In this document: positions 1 through 7,756 of the stretch, piece by piece
Layout: each line of letters starts with the position of its first letter
How positions within the stretch are numbered: position 1 is the stretch's first letter
Assembly: GCA_023229845.1 (NCBI GenBank)
Contig: JALNYK010000019.1
Coordinates: forward strand, 1-62,080
DNA from: Gallionella sp.
Lineage (GTDB): Bacteria > Pseudomonadota > Gammaproteobacteria > Burkholderiales > Gallionellaceae
Reading direction: 5' to 3'
DNA: 62,080 nt
Position numbers and translations under genes: made by a program
Notes under the pieces: generated by a model
The model's database searches: none
The model's input: only the letters and a program-made list of their open reading frames with translations
What the model was told of the DNA's origin: nothing

Positions 1-500
1 TCGTTCAGCGTGTAGCCCTTTTGCATCACGCTGACCACGGTGTTGGCCGGCTGGTCGCTGTCCATCATGCCGATGGCCTGATGCTTGTGCGGGTCCAGCT
101 TCTCGCCGACCGGGTTGATCTCGACGATCTTGAATTTCTCGAACACGCTGGAGAGCTGCTTCAGCGTCAGCTCCATACCGCTCTTGAAGCTCTCGACGTT
201 CTCGGTCTCGACGGCCAGTCCGGCCTGCAGGCTGTCCATCACCGCCAGCATCTCGCCGGAAAAGCGCTCGACCGCAAACTTCTGCGCCTTGCTGACATCG
301 TCGGCCGCGCGGCGGCGAATGTTCTCGCCCTCGGCCTTGGCGTACATCCAGGCATCGTAATGCTCCTGCGCCTTGCGCTCGGCGGCCTGCAGCATCTCTT
401 CCATGCTGGGCGTCTTGTCCGTGGTCTGTTCCGCGGCGGCTTCCGTGGCCGGAGCGTCCGCTTGCTGTTCGATCTGAGGGGTGTTTTCCTGCTGTTCCAT
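1..500 (-). CDS. grpE: GrpE, nucleotide exchange factor of DnaK (C-terminus beyond window edge)
   Basis: GrpE releases ADP from DnaK and so drives the Hsp70 folding cycle in the cytoplasm. Translating the minus strand from the ATG at 500-498 gives an open frame of 166 codons running off the left edge. It has an acidic, Gln-rich N-terminus (starts MEQQENTPQIEQQ), a long helix containing YAKAEGENIRRRAADD, then FKIVEINPVGEKLDPHKHQAI and NTVVSVMQKGY, all typical of GrpE. About the last 10-20 residues are missing. An AGGAGA ribosome site lies 6 bases before the ATG and a sigma-32-like promoter lies just upstream. dnaK and dnaJ would be expected to the left, outside the window. Confidence 0.95.
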   Translation of the reverse strand, partial: MEQQENTPQIEQQADAPATEAAAEQTTDKTPSMEEMLQAAERKAQEHYDAWMYAKAEGENIRRRAADDVSKAQKFAVERFSGEMLAVMDSLQAGLAVETENVESFKSGMELTLKQLSSVFEKFKIVEINPVGEKLDPHKHQAIGMMDSDQPANTVVSVMQKGYTLN

Positions 501-528
501 AGGGTTCTCCTGTTAGCGACTCGCGGTT

Positions 529-562
529 AATTGGGGCGCGGTTGGGGTTTTCAAGAGGGGAA
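529..562 (-). promoter_or_regulatory. Sigma-32 (heat-shock) promoter of grpE
   Basis: On the minus strand CTTGAAA occupies 555-549 and CCCCAATT occupies 536-529, 13 bases apart when counted from CTTGAA, with a C-rich stretch before the -35. This agrees closely with the sigma-32 consensus CTTGAA-N13-17-CCCCATNT. The start of transcription would fall about 20 bases before the grpE ATG. Seen in sequence; use by RpoH is inferred. Confidence 0.8.
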
Positions 563-787
563 ATGCAAAAAAACGGAAATAGTATCGGTGAGCGGCACCC
601 AATGCCTCGAATGAGCAGCGCTTTGCGGCGCGCCATGAGTGCGACGCAACATGTCGTTATGGCGATAGATGAATTTGATTCAGTTGTATGAAGTAGGCAC
701 ATTGTGAGTCCGCGCGCCAGCATGTCGCCACCGGCCATGTGCCGCACGGGGTGGCGAACGAGTGGTGGGCAGTTTTATTGTTTTGCC
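563..787. other. Intergenic spacer between grpE and tacA, no gene seen
   Basis: No open frame with a ribosome site and no convincing RNA structure was seen here. The spacer separates the divergent grpE and toxin-antitoxin promoters. Confidence 0.5.
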
Positions 788-816
788 TTGTCAGGACAAT
801 GGCCGGACGTTATGAT
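788..816 (+). promoter_or_regulatory. Sigma-70 promoter with overlapping operator dyad for tacAT
   Basis: A -35 box TTGTCA (788-793) and a -10 box TATGAT (811-816) are separated by exactly 17 bases. The -35 is half of a perfect inverted repeat, TTGTC-AG-GACAA (788-799). Ribbon-helix-helix antitoxins of this family repress their own operon, so this dyad is the natural operator candidate. Confidence 0.75.
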
Positions 817-845
817 GGTGCGTCGGTTTGATATAAGAGGTTGTC

Positions 846-1124
846 ATGTCCACTGCGAGTCTTTCAAAAAATGAGCGGATTGATGTCCGTGCTAGCACGC
901 CGGTGAAGCAGTTGTTGCAAGAGGCGGCGCGGTCTTGCCATAAAAATGTCAGCGAGTTTTTGCTGGATGCGGGAGTGAATGCGGCCAATCAGGCGCTGGC
1001 GGATCGTCGCCAATTTGCATTGAATCCCGAGCAGTGGGACGAGTTTCAGGCCGCGCTGGATCGTCCGGTAAAAGCCAAGCCGTGTTTGAAGAAATTGCTG
1101 ACCAAGCCGGGCGTGCTGGGTTGA
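846..1124 (+). CDS. tacA: DUF1778-family antitoxin (TacA-like)
   Basis: A 92-residue ribbon-helix-helix protein of the DUF1778 family, whose members bind their own operator through the N-terminus and neutralise a GNAT toxin through the C-terminal tail. The N-terminal part (KNERIDVRASTPVKQLLQEAA, then KNVSEFLLDAGVNAANQAL) shows the beta strand and two helices of the fold. The tail ends in an extended region with FALNPEQWDEFQAALDRPVK, typical of toxin-binding tails. The ATG has an AGAGG site 5 bases upstream. The stop codon overlaps the first codon of the toxin gene, so the two are translationally coupled. Confidence 0.9.
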   Translation: MSTASLSKNERIDVRASTPVKQLLQEAARSCHKNVSEFLLDAGVNAANQALADRRQFALNPEQWDEFQAALDRPVKAKPCLKKLLTKPGVLG

Positions 1125-1633
1125 AAAGTCCGCTGTATGGCGCAGTTGCCAAGCTGGGCGCTGCCGATAATGTTGACGCCTTCGATTGCGGCAGCCCTGC
1201 GCTTAATCAATTCCTGCAACGCTATGCCCTCGTTAACCAGAAAGCGAACAGCGCGCAGACTTATGTGTGCTGCGTGGATGGTGCGGTGGTCGGCTACTAC
1301 AGCCTGGCTGTCGGCAGTGTTGATCCTGAATCTACGCCAGCGCGGGTGCTGAAAGGGTTGGCGCGTCATCCTGTGCCGGTGATGATTTTGGCAAGGTTGG
1401 CTGTCGATCGGGCGCATCAACGTAAAGGGCTGGGGCAGGCGCTACTCAAGGATGCTTTGTTGCGCACGGTGCAAGCTGCCGATATTGCCGGTATTCGCGC
1501 CTTGTTGGTTCACGCCAAGGACGAGGCGGCGCGGCAATGGTATGGCTCATGGGAGTTCGAACCCAGCCCGACGGATTCCTATCATCTGTTTCTAATGCTC
1601 AAAGATTTGAAATCTTTGCTCGGCATCAAATAA
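1121..1633 (+). CDS. tacT: GNAT-family acetyltransferase toxin (TacT-like)
   Basis: A 170-residue GNAT toxin; characterised relatives acetylate the amino acid on charged tRNA and stop translation. The acetyl-CoA loop is visible as LARLAVDRAHQRKGLGQALL (about residues 86-105), and the C-terminus WYGSWEFEPSPTDSYHLFL carries the conserved region with the catalytic Tyr. The frame is open upstream to 1034, but that part only overlaps the antitoxin gene. I chose TTG at 1121, which overlaps the antitoxin TGA (TTGA) and gives the usual N-terminus LKSPLYGAVAKLG. The start is the least certain point. It is the second gene of a two-gene operon. Confidence 0.88.
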   Translation: MKSPLYGAVAKLGAADNVDAFDCGSPALNQFLQRYALVNQKANSAQTYVCCVDGAVVGYYSLAVGSVDPESTPARVLKGLARHPVPVMILARLAVDRAHQRKGLGQALLKDALLRTVQAADIAGIRALLVHAKDEAARQWYGSWEFEPSPTDSYHLFLMLKDLKSLLGIK

Positions 1634-1642
1634 ATCTCCGTG

Positions 1643-2803
1643 ATGTCCACCAAGAACTACCACTGGCGCATCGCCGGATTCTATTTTTTCTATTACGCCT
1701 TCGTGGGGATGTTCGCGCCCTACTGGAGCCTGTACCTGCAATCCATCCATTTCAGCGCCATCGAGATCGGCATCCTGATGTCGACGCAGCCGGTGATGCG
1801 CATGGTTGCGCCGAATATCTGGGGCTGGTTGGCCGACCATACGGGCAAGCGCCGCGAGGTGGTGGTTGCGGCGGCCAGCCTGAGTGCGGCGTTCTATGTC
1901 GGGGTGTTCTTCACCACCAGTTTCTGGGGCTTGCTGCTGGTGCTGGTGCTGATGAGCTTCTTCTGGAGCGCGTCGATTCCGCTGGTGGAGGCAACCACGC
2001 TCAGTTATCTGGGCAAGAACACCGAACATTACGGGCGCATCCGTTCCTGGGGGTCGGTCGGTTTCATCGTTGCGGTGGTGGGACTGGGCTATGCGTTCGA
2101 TTACATCGCAATCGCCTGGCTGCTGTGGGCCGGGCTGGTATGCGAAATCGGCATCCTGCTGTTTGCGCGCCAGATTCCGCGCACCGAAGTGGAGGTACAC
2201 CATGCCGATAGTCTGCCGATTCGCCAGTTGCTGATGCAGCCCAAGGTGTTGGCGTTGTTCGGCGCGTGTTTCCTGATGTCGGTCGCGCACGGGCCTTATT
2301 ACACCTTCTATTCCATCTATCTGGTCGAGCACGGTTACGCGAAGAGCGCGGTGGGCGGGTTGTGGGCGCTGGGGGTGATCTGCGAGATCGGCGTGTTCTT
2401 CCTGATGCCGGCGCTGGTGCGGCGCTTCGGCTATGTGCGCATCATGCTCGCCAGCTTCGCGGCGGCGGCGGTGCGTTTCGTGTTGATCGGCTGGACGGTG
2501 GACATCGTCGTGCTGCTGCTGTTCGCCCAGGTGCTGCACGCGATGACCTTTGGCGCCTACCACGCCGCGTCGGTCGGCATGGTGCACGAATTCTTTCGCG
2601 GGCGGCACCAGTCTAAGGGGCAGGCGCTGTTCGGCAGCGTCACCTACGGGGCCGGCGGCATGCTGGGCAGTCTGGCGAGCGGCCCGATCTGGCAGCACTA
2701 CGGCGCGAGCGTGCTGTATTCGTTCAGCGCGCTGATGGGCTTGCTGGGCTTGTTGCTGATGCTGTGGAAGCCGGGCATCGCCGGCGACCGCCAGCCGGGG
2801 TAA
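1643..2803 (+). CDS. MFS transporter, phenylpropionate permease-like (MFS_1_like)
   Basis: A 386-residue inner-membrane protein with about 12 hydrophobic segments. The N-terminal stretch YWSLYLQSIHFSAIEIGILM followed by PNIWGWLADHTGKRREVV is typical of the HcaT/PPP-like branch of the major facilitator superfamily, and the loop after helix 2 holds the family signature (GWLADHTGKRR). The substrate cannot be told from sequence. The frame also has a GTG at 1640 directly before the chosen ATG. No strong ribosome site is visible. It lies 9 bases after the toxin gene but is probably not functionally linked to it. Confidence 0.8.
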   Translation: MSTKNYHWRIAGFYFFYYAFVGMFAPYWSLYLQSIHFSAIEIGILMSTQPVMRMVAPNIWGWLADHTGKRREVVVAAASLSAAFYVGVFFTTSFWGLLLVLVLMSFFWSASIPLVEATTLSYLGKNTEHYGRIRSWGSVGFIVAVVGLGYAFDYIAIAWLLWAGLVCEIGILLFARQIPRTEVEVHHADSLPIRQLLMQPKVLALFGACFLMSVAHGPYYTFYSIYLVEHGYAKSAVGGLWALGVICEIGVFFLMPALVRRFGYVRIMLASFAAAAVRFVLIGWTVDIVVLLLFAQVLHAMTFGAYHAASVGMVHEFFRGRHQSKGQALFGSVTYGAGGMLGSLASGPIWQHYGASVLYSFSALMGLLGLLLMLWKPGIAGDRQPG

Positions 2804-2879
2804 TCCGGAGTGGCAGTTCACAGCGGCGCCGGAATCCAGTAAAGTGCCTACCCGTTCCTAACCCGAGAAGAGCAATAAC

Positions 2880-3113
2880 ATGAGTGCAAAAGGACAACAA
2901 CTCCAAGACCCGTTCCTGAACACGCTGCGCAAGGAGCATGTGCAGGTGGCCATTTATCTGGTGAACGGCATCAAGCTGCAAGGCCATATCGACTCGTTCG
3001 ACCAGTATGTGGTGCTGCTGAAGAACACCGTCACGCAGATGGTCTACAAGCACGCGATTTCCACCATCGTTCCGGCACGCGCAGTCAACATCAACTATGA
3101 CGCTGCTGAGTAA
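2880..3113 (+). CDS. hfq: RNA chaperone Hfq
   Basis: A 77-residue hexamer-forming Sm-like protein that anneals small RNAs to mRNAs. The Sm1 motif (VAIYLVNGIKLQGHIDSFDQYVVLL) and the Sm2 motif with YKHAIST (here MVYKHAISTIVP) are intact, as are the N-terminal QDPFLNTLRKE residues of the proximal RNA face. The C-terminal tail is short, as usual in Betaproteobacteria. GAGAAGAG precedes the ATG. The TAA stop shares its last base with the ATG of hflX. Confidence 0.98.
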   Translation: MSAKGQQLQDPFLNTLRKEHVQVAIYLVNGIKLQGHIDSFDQYVVLLKNTVTQMVYKHAISTIVPARAVNINYDAAE

Positions 3114-4294
3114 TGCAGCAGAACTCCAGCGGTTCTGAATTAGCCGTTCTGGTTAGCCTCGATCTGGGCGAACCGGATTACGCCGAAAGTCTGGAAGAGC
3201 TGCGCTTGCTGGCCGAGACCGCCGGCGTGCAGACGCTGGCGATCATCGAAGGCAAGCGTCAGCGCCCCGATCCCGCATTGTTCGCCGGCAGCGGCAAGGT
3301 GCAGGAGATCGCCGACCTGCTCGTTGCCCACGAAGAAGTCGGCGTCGTCATCTTCAATCACGACCTTTCACCCGCGCAGATGCGCAACCTCGCGGCCAAG
3401 CTGGAGCGGCGCGTGATCGATCGCACCATGCTGATCCTGGATATCTTCGCGCAGCGCGCGCAGAGCCATGAGGGCAAGGTGCAGGTGGAGTTGGCGCAGT
3501 TGCGTTATCTCGCGACGCGACTGGTTGGCATGAACATGGACATGGGCCAGCAGAAGCACTCGGTCGGGGCGCGCGGCCCCGGCGAGACCAAGCTGGAACT
3601 GGACCGCCGCAAGCTGGACAAGCGCGTGCACCTGCTGAAGGAGCGGCTGGAAAAGCTGCGCCGTCACCGCCAGGTGCAGCGCCGTGCGCGCAACCGTAGC
3701 GATGTGTTGTCGGTGTCCATCGTCGGCTACACCAATGCCGGCAAGTCCACGCTATTCAACGCCTTGACCAAGGCCAACGTCTACGCCGCGAATCAGTTGT
3801 TCGCCACGCTGGATACGACCTCGCGGCGTATCTATCTGGAAACGGCGGTGGGCGAAGACGGCGAGCCGGTGTCCAGGGACGGCGCGCGGGAGCAAGAGGT
3901 CGTGCTGTCGGACACCGTCGGCTTCATCCGCCATCTGCCGCACTCGCTGGTTGCGGCATTCCGCAGCACGCTGGAAGAGACGATACAGGCCGACCTGCTG
4001 TTGCATGTCGTCGATGCGAACAACGCCAATCGCGACGCGCAGGTCGCCGAGGTCAACAAGGTGCTGGAAGAGATCGGCGCGCAGGATATTCCGCAGATTC
4101 TGATCCTCAACAAGATCGACCTGCAGGACGTCGCGCCGGGAGTCGAGCGCGACGAATATGGTAGAATCGCGACCATTCGCTTGAGTGCCAGGACCGGCGC
4201 AGGATTGGACGATTTGCGTGCGGCGCTGGTGGAAATTCGCGATGCCGAGCCGGTGGAAGCGCCGGTGCAGGAATGGCATCCGCTAAACAATTAA
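3113..4294 (+). CDS. hflX: GTPase HflX, ribosome-splitting factor
   Basis: A 393-residue GTPase that binds the 50S subunit and splits stalled ribosomes, for example after heat stress. The N-terminal HflX domain covers about residues 1-190 and includes the glycine-rich GARGPGETKLELDRRK and a basic coiled coil. The G domain follows with G1 GYTNAGKST (about 205-213), G3 DTVGF and G4 NKID. It overlaps hfq by one base and lies 11 bases before hflK, so hfq-hflX-hflK-hflC is one transcription unit. Confidence 0.97.
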   Translation: MQQNSSGSELAVLVSLDLGEPDYAESLEELRLLAETAGVQTLAIIEGKRQRPDPALFAGSGKVQEIADLLVAHEEVGVVIFNHDLSPAQMRNLAAKLERRVIDRTMLILDIFAQRAQSHEGKVQVELAQLRYLATRLVGMNMDMGQQKHSVGARGPGETKLELDRRKLDKRVHLLKERLEKLRRHRQVQRRARNRSDVLSVSIVGYTNAGKSTLFNALTKANVYAANQLFATLDTTSRRIYLETAVGEDGEPVSRDGAREQEVVLSDTVGFIRHLPHSLVAAFRSTLEETIQADLLLHVVDANNANRDAQVAEVNKVLEEIGAQDIPQILILNKIDLQDVAPGVERDEYGRIATIRLSARTGAGLDDLRAALVEIRDAEPVEAPVQEWHPLNN

Positions 4295-4305
4295 GTAGGT
4301 GAATC

Positions 4306-5502
4306 ATGGGATTGAACGATCCGCAGTGGGGTAAAAAAGACAACGGCGGCCCGCCGGACCTAGAAGAGTTGATGCGCAAGATCAACGAGAAGGTCGCGGC
4401 GATGATGGGCGGCAAAGGCGGACAGGGCGACCAGGGTCGTCCGTCCGGCGGCGCGCCGGGCCAGGGTTTCGGCGTCAGCATCGGGCTGGTCGCGGCAATT
4501 GCCGGACTGATCTGGCTGGGCAGCGGCTTTTACATCGTCGACGAAAGTCAACGCGGCGTGGTGCAGCGTTTCGGCAAGTTCGTCGAGGCGACCCAGCCGG
4601 GTCCGCGCTGGCATTTGCCGTTCCCGGTCGAGAAGGTCGAAGTGGTCAGTCTCAGCCAGGTGCGTACCGTCGAGGTCGGCTACCGCGAGAACGTCAAGAA
4701 CAAGATGCTGAAAGAGTCGCTGATGCTGACCGACGACGAGAACATCGTCGACATCCAGTTCGCGGTGCAGTACTTCCTGAAAGATCCCGCCGATTACCTG
4801 TTCAACAACCGTGCGCCGGACGAGAACGTGCGTCAGGCGGCCGAGACTGCGATCCGCGAAGTGGTCGGCAAGAGCAAGATGGACTTCGTGTTGTACGAAG
4901 GCCGCGAGCAGGTCGCCGCTGCGGCGACCAAGCTGATGCAGGACATTCTGGATCGCTACAAGTCCGGTATCGTGGTCAGCAAGCTGACGATGCAGAACGC
5001 GCAGCCACCTGAGCAGGTGCAGGCGGCATTCGACGATGCGGTGAAGGCCGGTCAGGACCGCGAGCGCCAGAAGAACGAGGGGCAGGCCTATGCGAACGAC
5101 GTCGTGCCGCGTGCACGCGGCACCGCATCGCGCCTGTTGCAGGAGGCGGAGGGCTACAAGCAGAGCGTGATCGCCAATGCCGAGGGTGATGCCAGCCGCT
5201 TCAAGCAGATCCTGGTCGAATACGAGAAGGCGCCCGGCGTGACGCGCGAGCGCATGTTCCTGGACATGCAGCAGCAAGTGCTGAGCAATGTCAGCAAGGT
5301 GTTGGTGGATCAGAAGAACGGCAGTAGTCTGTTGTACCTGCCGCTGGACAAGCTGATCGAGACCACGCGTGTTGCCGGCGGTGCGGCGGCTGCGGGCGAG
5401 GCGGCAGCGCCAGCACCTGCGCCGACCACCCAGGCGAGCGACAACAATGCGGCGCAACGTGCGCGCGATTCGCTGCTGAGCCGCGACAGGGAGGCACGTT
5501 AA
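4306..5502 (+). CDS. hflK: HflK, membrane protease (FtsH) modulator subunit
   Basis: A 398-residue SPFH/band-7 protein. HflK and HflC form a large cage around FtsH in the inner membrane and modulate its proteolysis. It has a Gly-rich cytoplasmic N-terminus, one membrane segment (about residues 62-80, VSIGLVAAIAGLIWLGSGFYIV), the SPFH domain starting DESQRGVVQRFGKF, and an Ala/Pro-rich C-terminal tail. The stop is immediately followed by the ATG of hflC. Confidence 0.97.
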   Translation: MGLNDPQWGKKDNGGPPDLEELMRKINEKVAAMMGGKGGQGDQGRPSGGAPGQGFGVSIGLVAAIAGLIWLGSGFYIVDESQRGVVQRFGKFVEATQPGPRWHLPFPVEKVEVVSLSQVRTVEVGYRENVKNKMLKESLMLTDDENIVDIQFAVQYFLKDPADYLFNNRAPDENVRQAAETAIREVVGKSKMDFVLYEGREQVAAAATKLMQDILDRYKSGIVVSKLTMQNAQPPEQVQAAFDDAVKAGQDRERQKNEGQAYANDVVPRARGTASRLLQEAEGYKQSVIANAEGDASRFKQILVEYEKAPGVTRERMFLDMQQQVLSNVSKVLVDQKNGSSLLYLPLDKLIETTRVAGGAAAAGEAAAPAPAPTTQASDNNAAQRARDSLLSRDREAR

Positions 5503-6375
5503 ATGAACAAGAGTATGAGTAATATCTTGATAGCCGCGGTCGGCGCGTTGGTGCTGTTGAGCATGAGCGTTTACGTGGTGGATCAGCGTCAGCGGGCCAT
5601 CGTATTCCAGTTGGGCGAAGTGGTCGGTGTCAAGACCGAGCCAGGGCTGTATTTCAAGGTTCCGTTGATGCAGAACGTGCGCTATTTCGATTCGCGCATC
5701 CTGACGCTGGACACTTCCGAGCCTGAGCGTTTCATCACCGCCGAGAAGAAGAACGTGCTGGTGGATTCCTTCGTCAAATGGCGCATCATCGACGTGAAGC
5801 AGTATTACGTCAGCGTCGGCGGCGACGAAGTGCGCGCCAATACGCGCTTGATGCAAACGGTCAACTCCAGCATGCGCGAGGAGTTCGGCAAGCGCACCAT
5901 CCACGAGGTGGTGTCGGGCGAGCGCGACAAGATCATGGAAGTGCTGCGCACCAAGGCGGATGCCGATGCACGCAAGATCGGCGTCGAGGTGCTGGACGTG
6001 CGCCTGAAGCGTGTCGACTTTCCGGTGGAGATCAGCTCTTCGATCTATAGTCGTATGGATGCCGAGCGCAAGCGCGTCGCCAACGAACTGCGCGCTTCGG
6101 GTGCTGCCGAGGGCGAGAAGATCAAGGCCGATGCCGACAAGCAGCGCGAAGTGATTCTGGCCGAGGCCTATCGCGACGCGCAGAAGACCAAGGGCGAGGG
6201 CGATGCCAGGGCCGCTGCGCTATATTCCGCCGCGTTTGGTCGCAACCCCGAGTTCTATTCGTTCTACCGCAGTCTGGAAGCCTACAAGCAGAGCTTCAAG
6301 AACAAGAGTGACGTAATGGTGCTGGACCCGAGTTCGTCGTTCTTCAAGTATTTGAAGGGCTCGGGCCGCAAGTAA
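5503..6375 (+). CDS. hflC: HflC, membrane protease (FtsH) modulator subunit
   Basis: A 290-residue partner of HflK. It has an N-terminal membrane anchor (ILIAAVGALVLLSMSVYVV), then an SPFH domain starting DQRQRAIVFQLGEVVG, and the helical region AEGEKIKADADKQREVILAEA typical of HflC. The start codon directly abuts the hflK stop, which suggests coupled translation and equal amounts of the two proteins. Confidence 0.97.
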   Translation: MNKSMSNILIAAVGALVLLSMSVYVVDQRQRAIVFQLGEVVGVKTEPGLYFKVPLMQNVRYFDSRILTLDTSEPERFITAEKKNVLVDSFVKWRIIDVKQYYVSVGGDEVRANTRLMQTVNSSMREEFGKRTIHEVVSGERDKIMEVLRTKADADARKIGVEVLDVRLKRVDFPVEISSSIYSRMDAERKRVANELRASGAAEGEKIKADADKQREVILAEAYRDAQKTKGEGDARAAALYSAAFGRNPEFYSFYRSLEAYKQSFKNKSDVMVLDPSSSFFKYLKGSGRK

Positions 6376-6390
6376 TGCCCGCATCGCATC

Positions 6391-6576
6391 GTGCTTGATT
6401 TTTGGTTGATGGCGCTGGGTTTGATGCTGGTGCTCGAAGGTATGATGCCGTTTCTGTTTCCCTCCGCTTGGCGCGAGACGTTGCGCAAGTTGGTGCAGTT
6501 TCAGGACGGTCAACTGCGTTTTCTCGGGCTGACGCTGATGCTGAGCGGTCTGCTGCTGATTTACTGGATTAAATAA
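6391..6576 (+). CDS. DUF2065 family small membrane protein (YjeT-like)
   Basis: A 61-residue protein with two hydrophobic helices (about residues 2-20 and 44-60) joined by a short loop (PSAWRETLRKLVQFQDGQLRFLG). This is the DUF2065/YjeT family, found next to hflC and purA in E. coli as well. Its function is unknown. The start is GTG at 6391, 15 bases after hflC. The stop directly precedes the hisZ ATG. Confidence 0.85.
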   Translation: MLDFWLMALGLMLVLEGMMPFLFPSAWRETLRKLVQFQDGQLRFLGLTLMLSGLLLIYWIK

Positions 6577-7734
6577 ATGCCGAACTGGTTGTTACCGGAA
6601 CATATACAGGACATGTTGCCTGAGGAGGCGTGGCGCGTCGAAGCTATGCGCGCGCAGTTCCTCGAATTGATGCGCACCCATGGTTATCAGCTCGTGGCGC
6701 CGCCGCTGCTGGAATACGCCGAATCGCTGCTGATCGATGGCAGTGACGACATGGATCTGCGCACCTTCAAGCTGGTCGATCAGTTGAGCGGTCGCACCTT
6801 GGCGCTACGCGCCGACATCACGCCGCAAGTGGCTCGCATCGATGCGCATCTGCTAAATCGTCAGGGCGTTGCACGTCTTTGCTATGCGGGTAGTGTGCTG
6901 CATACCCAGCCAGCCGGACTGACTCGTACTCGCGAACTGTTGCAGATCGGCGCGGAGCTCTACGGCCACAGCGGTTTGGAAAGCGATCTGGAGATCCAGC
7001 AATTGATGCTGCAGGCGCTGGCGTTGCTGGGCGTCGACAGCGTGCATCTCGATCTTGGTCATGTCGGCGTGTTCCGCGCGCTGGTGCGTCATGCCGGTCT
7101 CGATCGCGAACTGGAGAATGCATTGTTCGCCGCGCTGCAGAGCAAGGACAGCGCGACGCTGCAGACCCTGGCGCAACCGCTGGAAGCCGAAGTGCGCGAT
7201 GCGCTGCTGGCGTTGCCTGTGTTGTACGGCGATTGCGCCGACGTGTTGGCGCATGCGCGCCGTGCGCTGCCGAATCATCCCGAAATCGTCGCCGCACTGA
7301 ACGATCTGGATACCGTTTCCGCGAAGCTGACGCCGCTGGTCGCAAAAGTCGGCATCGATCTGGCCGACCTGCGCGGTTACCACTATCACAGCGGCATGGT
7401 GTTCGCCGCCTATCATGCCGGTAGCCACGACGCGATCGCGCTGGGCGGACGCTACGACGATCTCGGCAAGAGTTTCGGGCGCGCACGCGCCGCGACCGGT
7501 TTTAGCATGGACTTGCGCCAGCTTTATCGCTTGCTCCCGGCGCATTCGCCGAAGCAGGGGATATGCGCGCCCGAGCTGGACGATGCCGTGCTGCGCGACA
7601 GGATCGCCCAGTTGCGTGCCGCAGGCGAGGCAGTGGTGGTGGATCTGCTCGGCGATGTTGCATTGCGCGGCGAATTGCAGTGCAATCGTGAATTGGTTTT
7701 GCGAGACGGCGAGTGGCAAGTCGTCGCCCTTTGA
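6577..7734 (+). CDS. hisZ: HisZ, ATP phosphoribosyltransferase regulatory subunit
   Basis: A 385-residue catalytically inactive HisRS paralogue that forms a hetero-octamer with short-form HisG at the first step of histidine synthesis. The class II synthetase fold is recognisable from NWLLPEHIQDMLPEEAWRVE, LRADITPQVARIDAHLL, and YYHSG-type residues (GYHYHSGMVFAAYHAG) followed by GGRYDDLGKSFGR. At 385 residues and without an anticodon-binding domain it is HisZ, not HisS. The ATG abuts the DUF2065 stop, so it is inside the hfl operon, away from other his genes. Confidence 0.95.
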   Translation: MPNWLLPEHIQDMLPEEAWRVEAMRAQFLELMRTHGYQLVAPPLLEYAESLLIDGSDDMDLRTFKLVDQLSGRTLALRADITPQVARIDAHLLNRQGVARLCYAGSVLHTQPAGLTRTRELLQIGAELYGHSGLESDLEIQQLMLQALALLGVDSVHLDLGHVGVFRALVRHAGLDRELENALFAALQSKDSATLQTLAQPLEAEVRDALLALPVLYGDCADVLAHARRALPNHPEIVAALNDLDTVSAKLTPLVAKVGIDLADLRGYHYHSGMVFAAYHAGSHDAIALGGRYDDLGKSFGRARAATGFSMDLRQLYRLLPAHSPKQGICAPELDDAVLRDRIAQLRAAGEAVVVDLLGDVALRGELQCNRELVLRDGEWQVVAL

Positions 7735-7756
7735 TTGTTAATCAGGAAGTTTGGTA

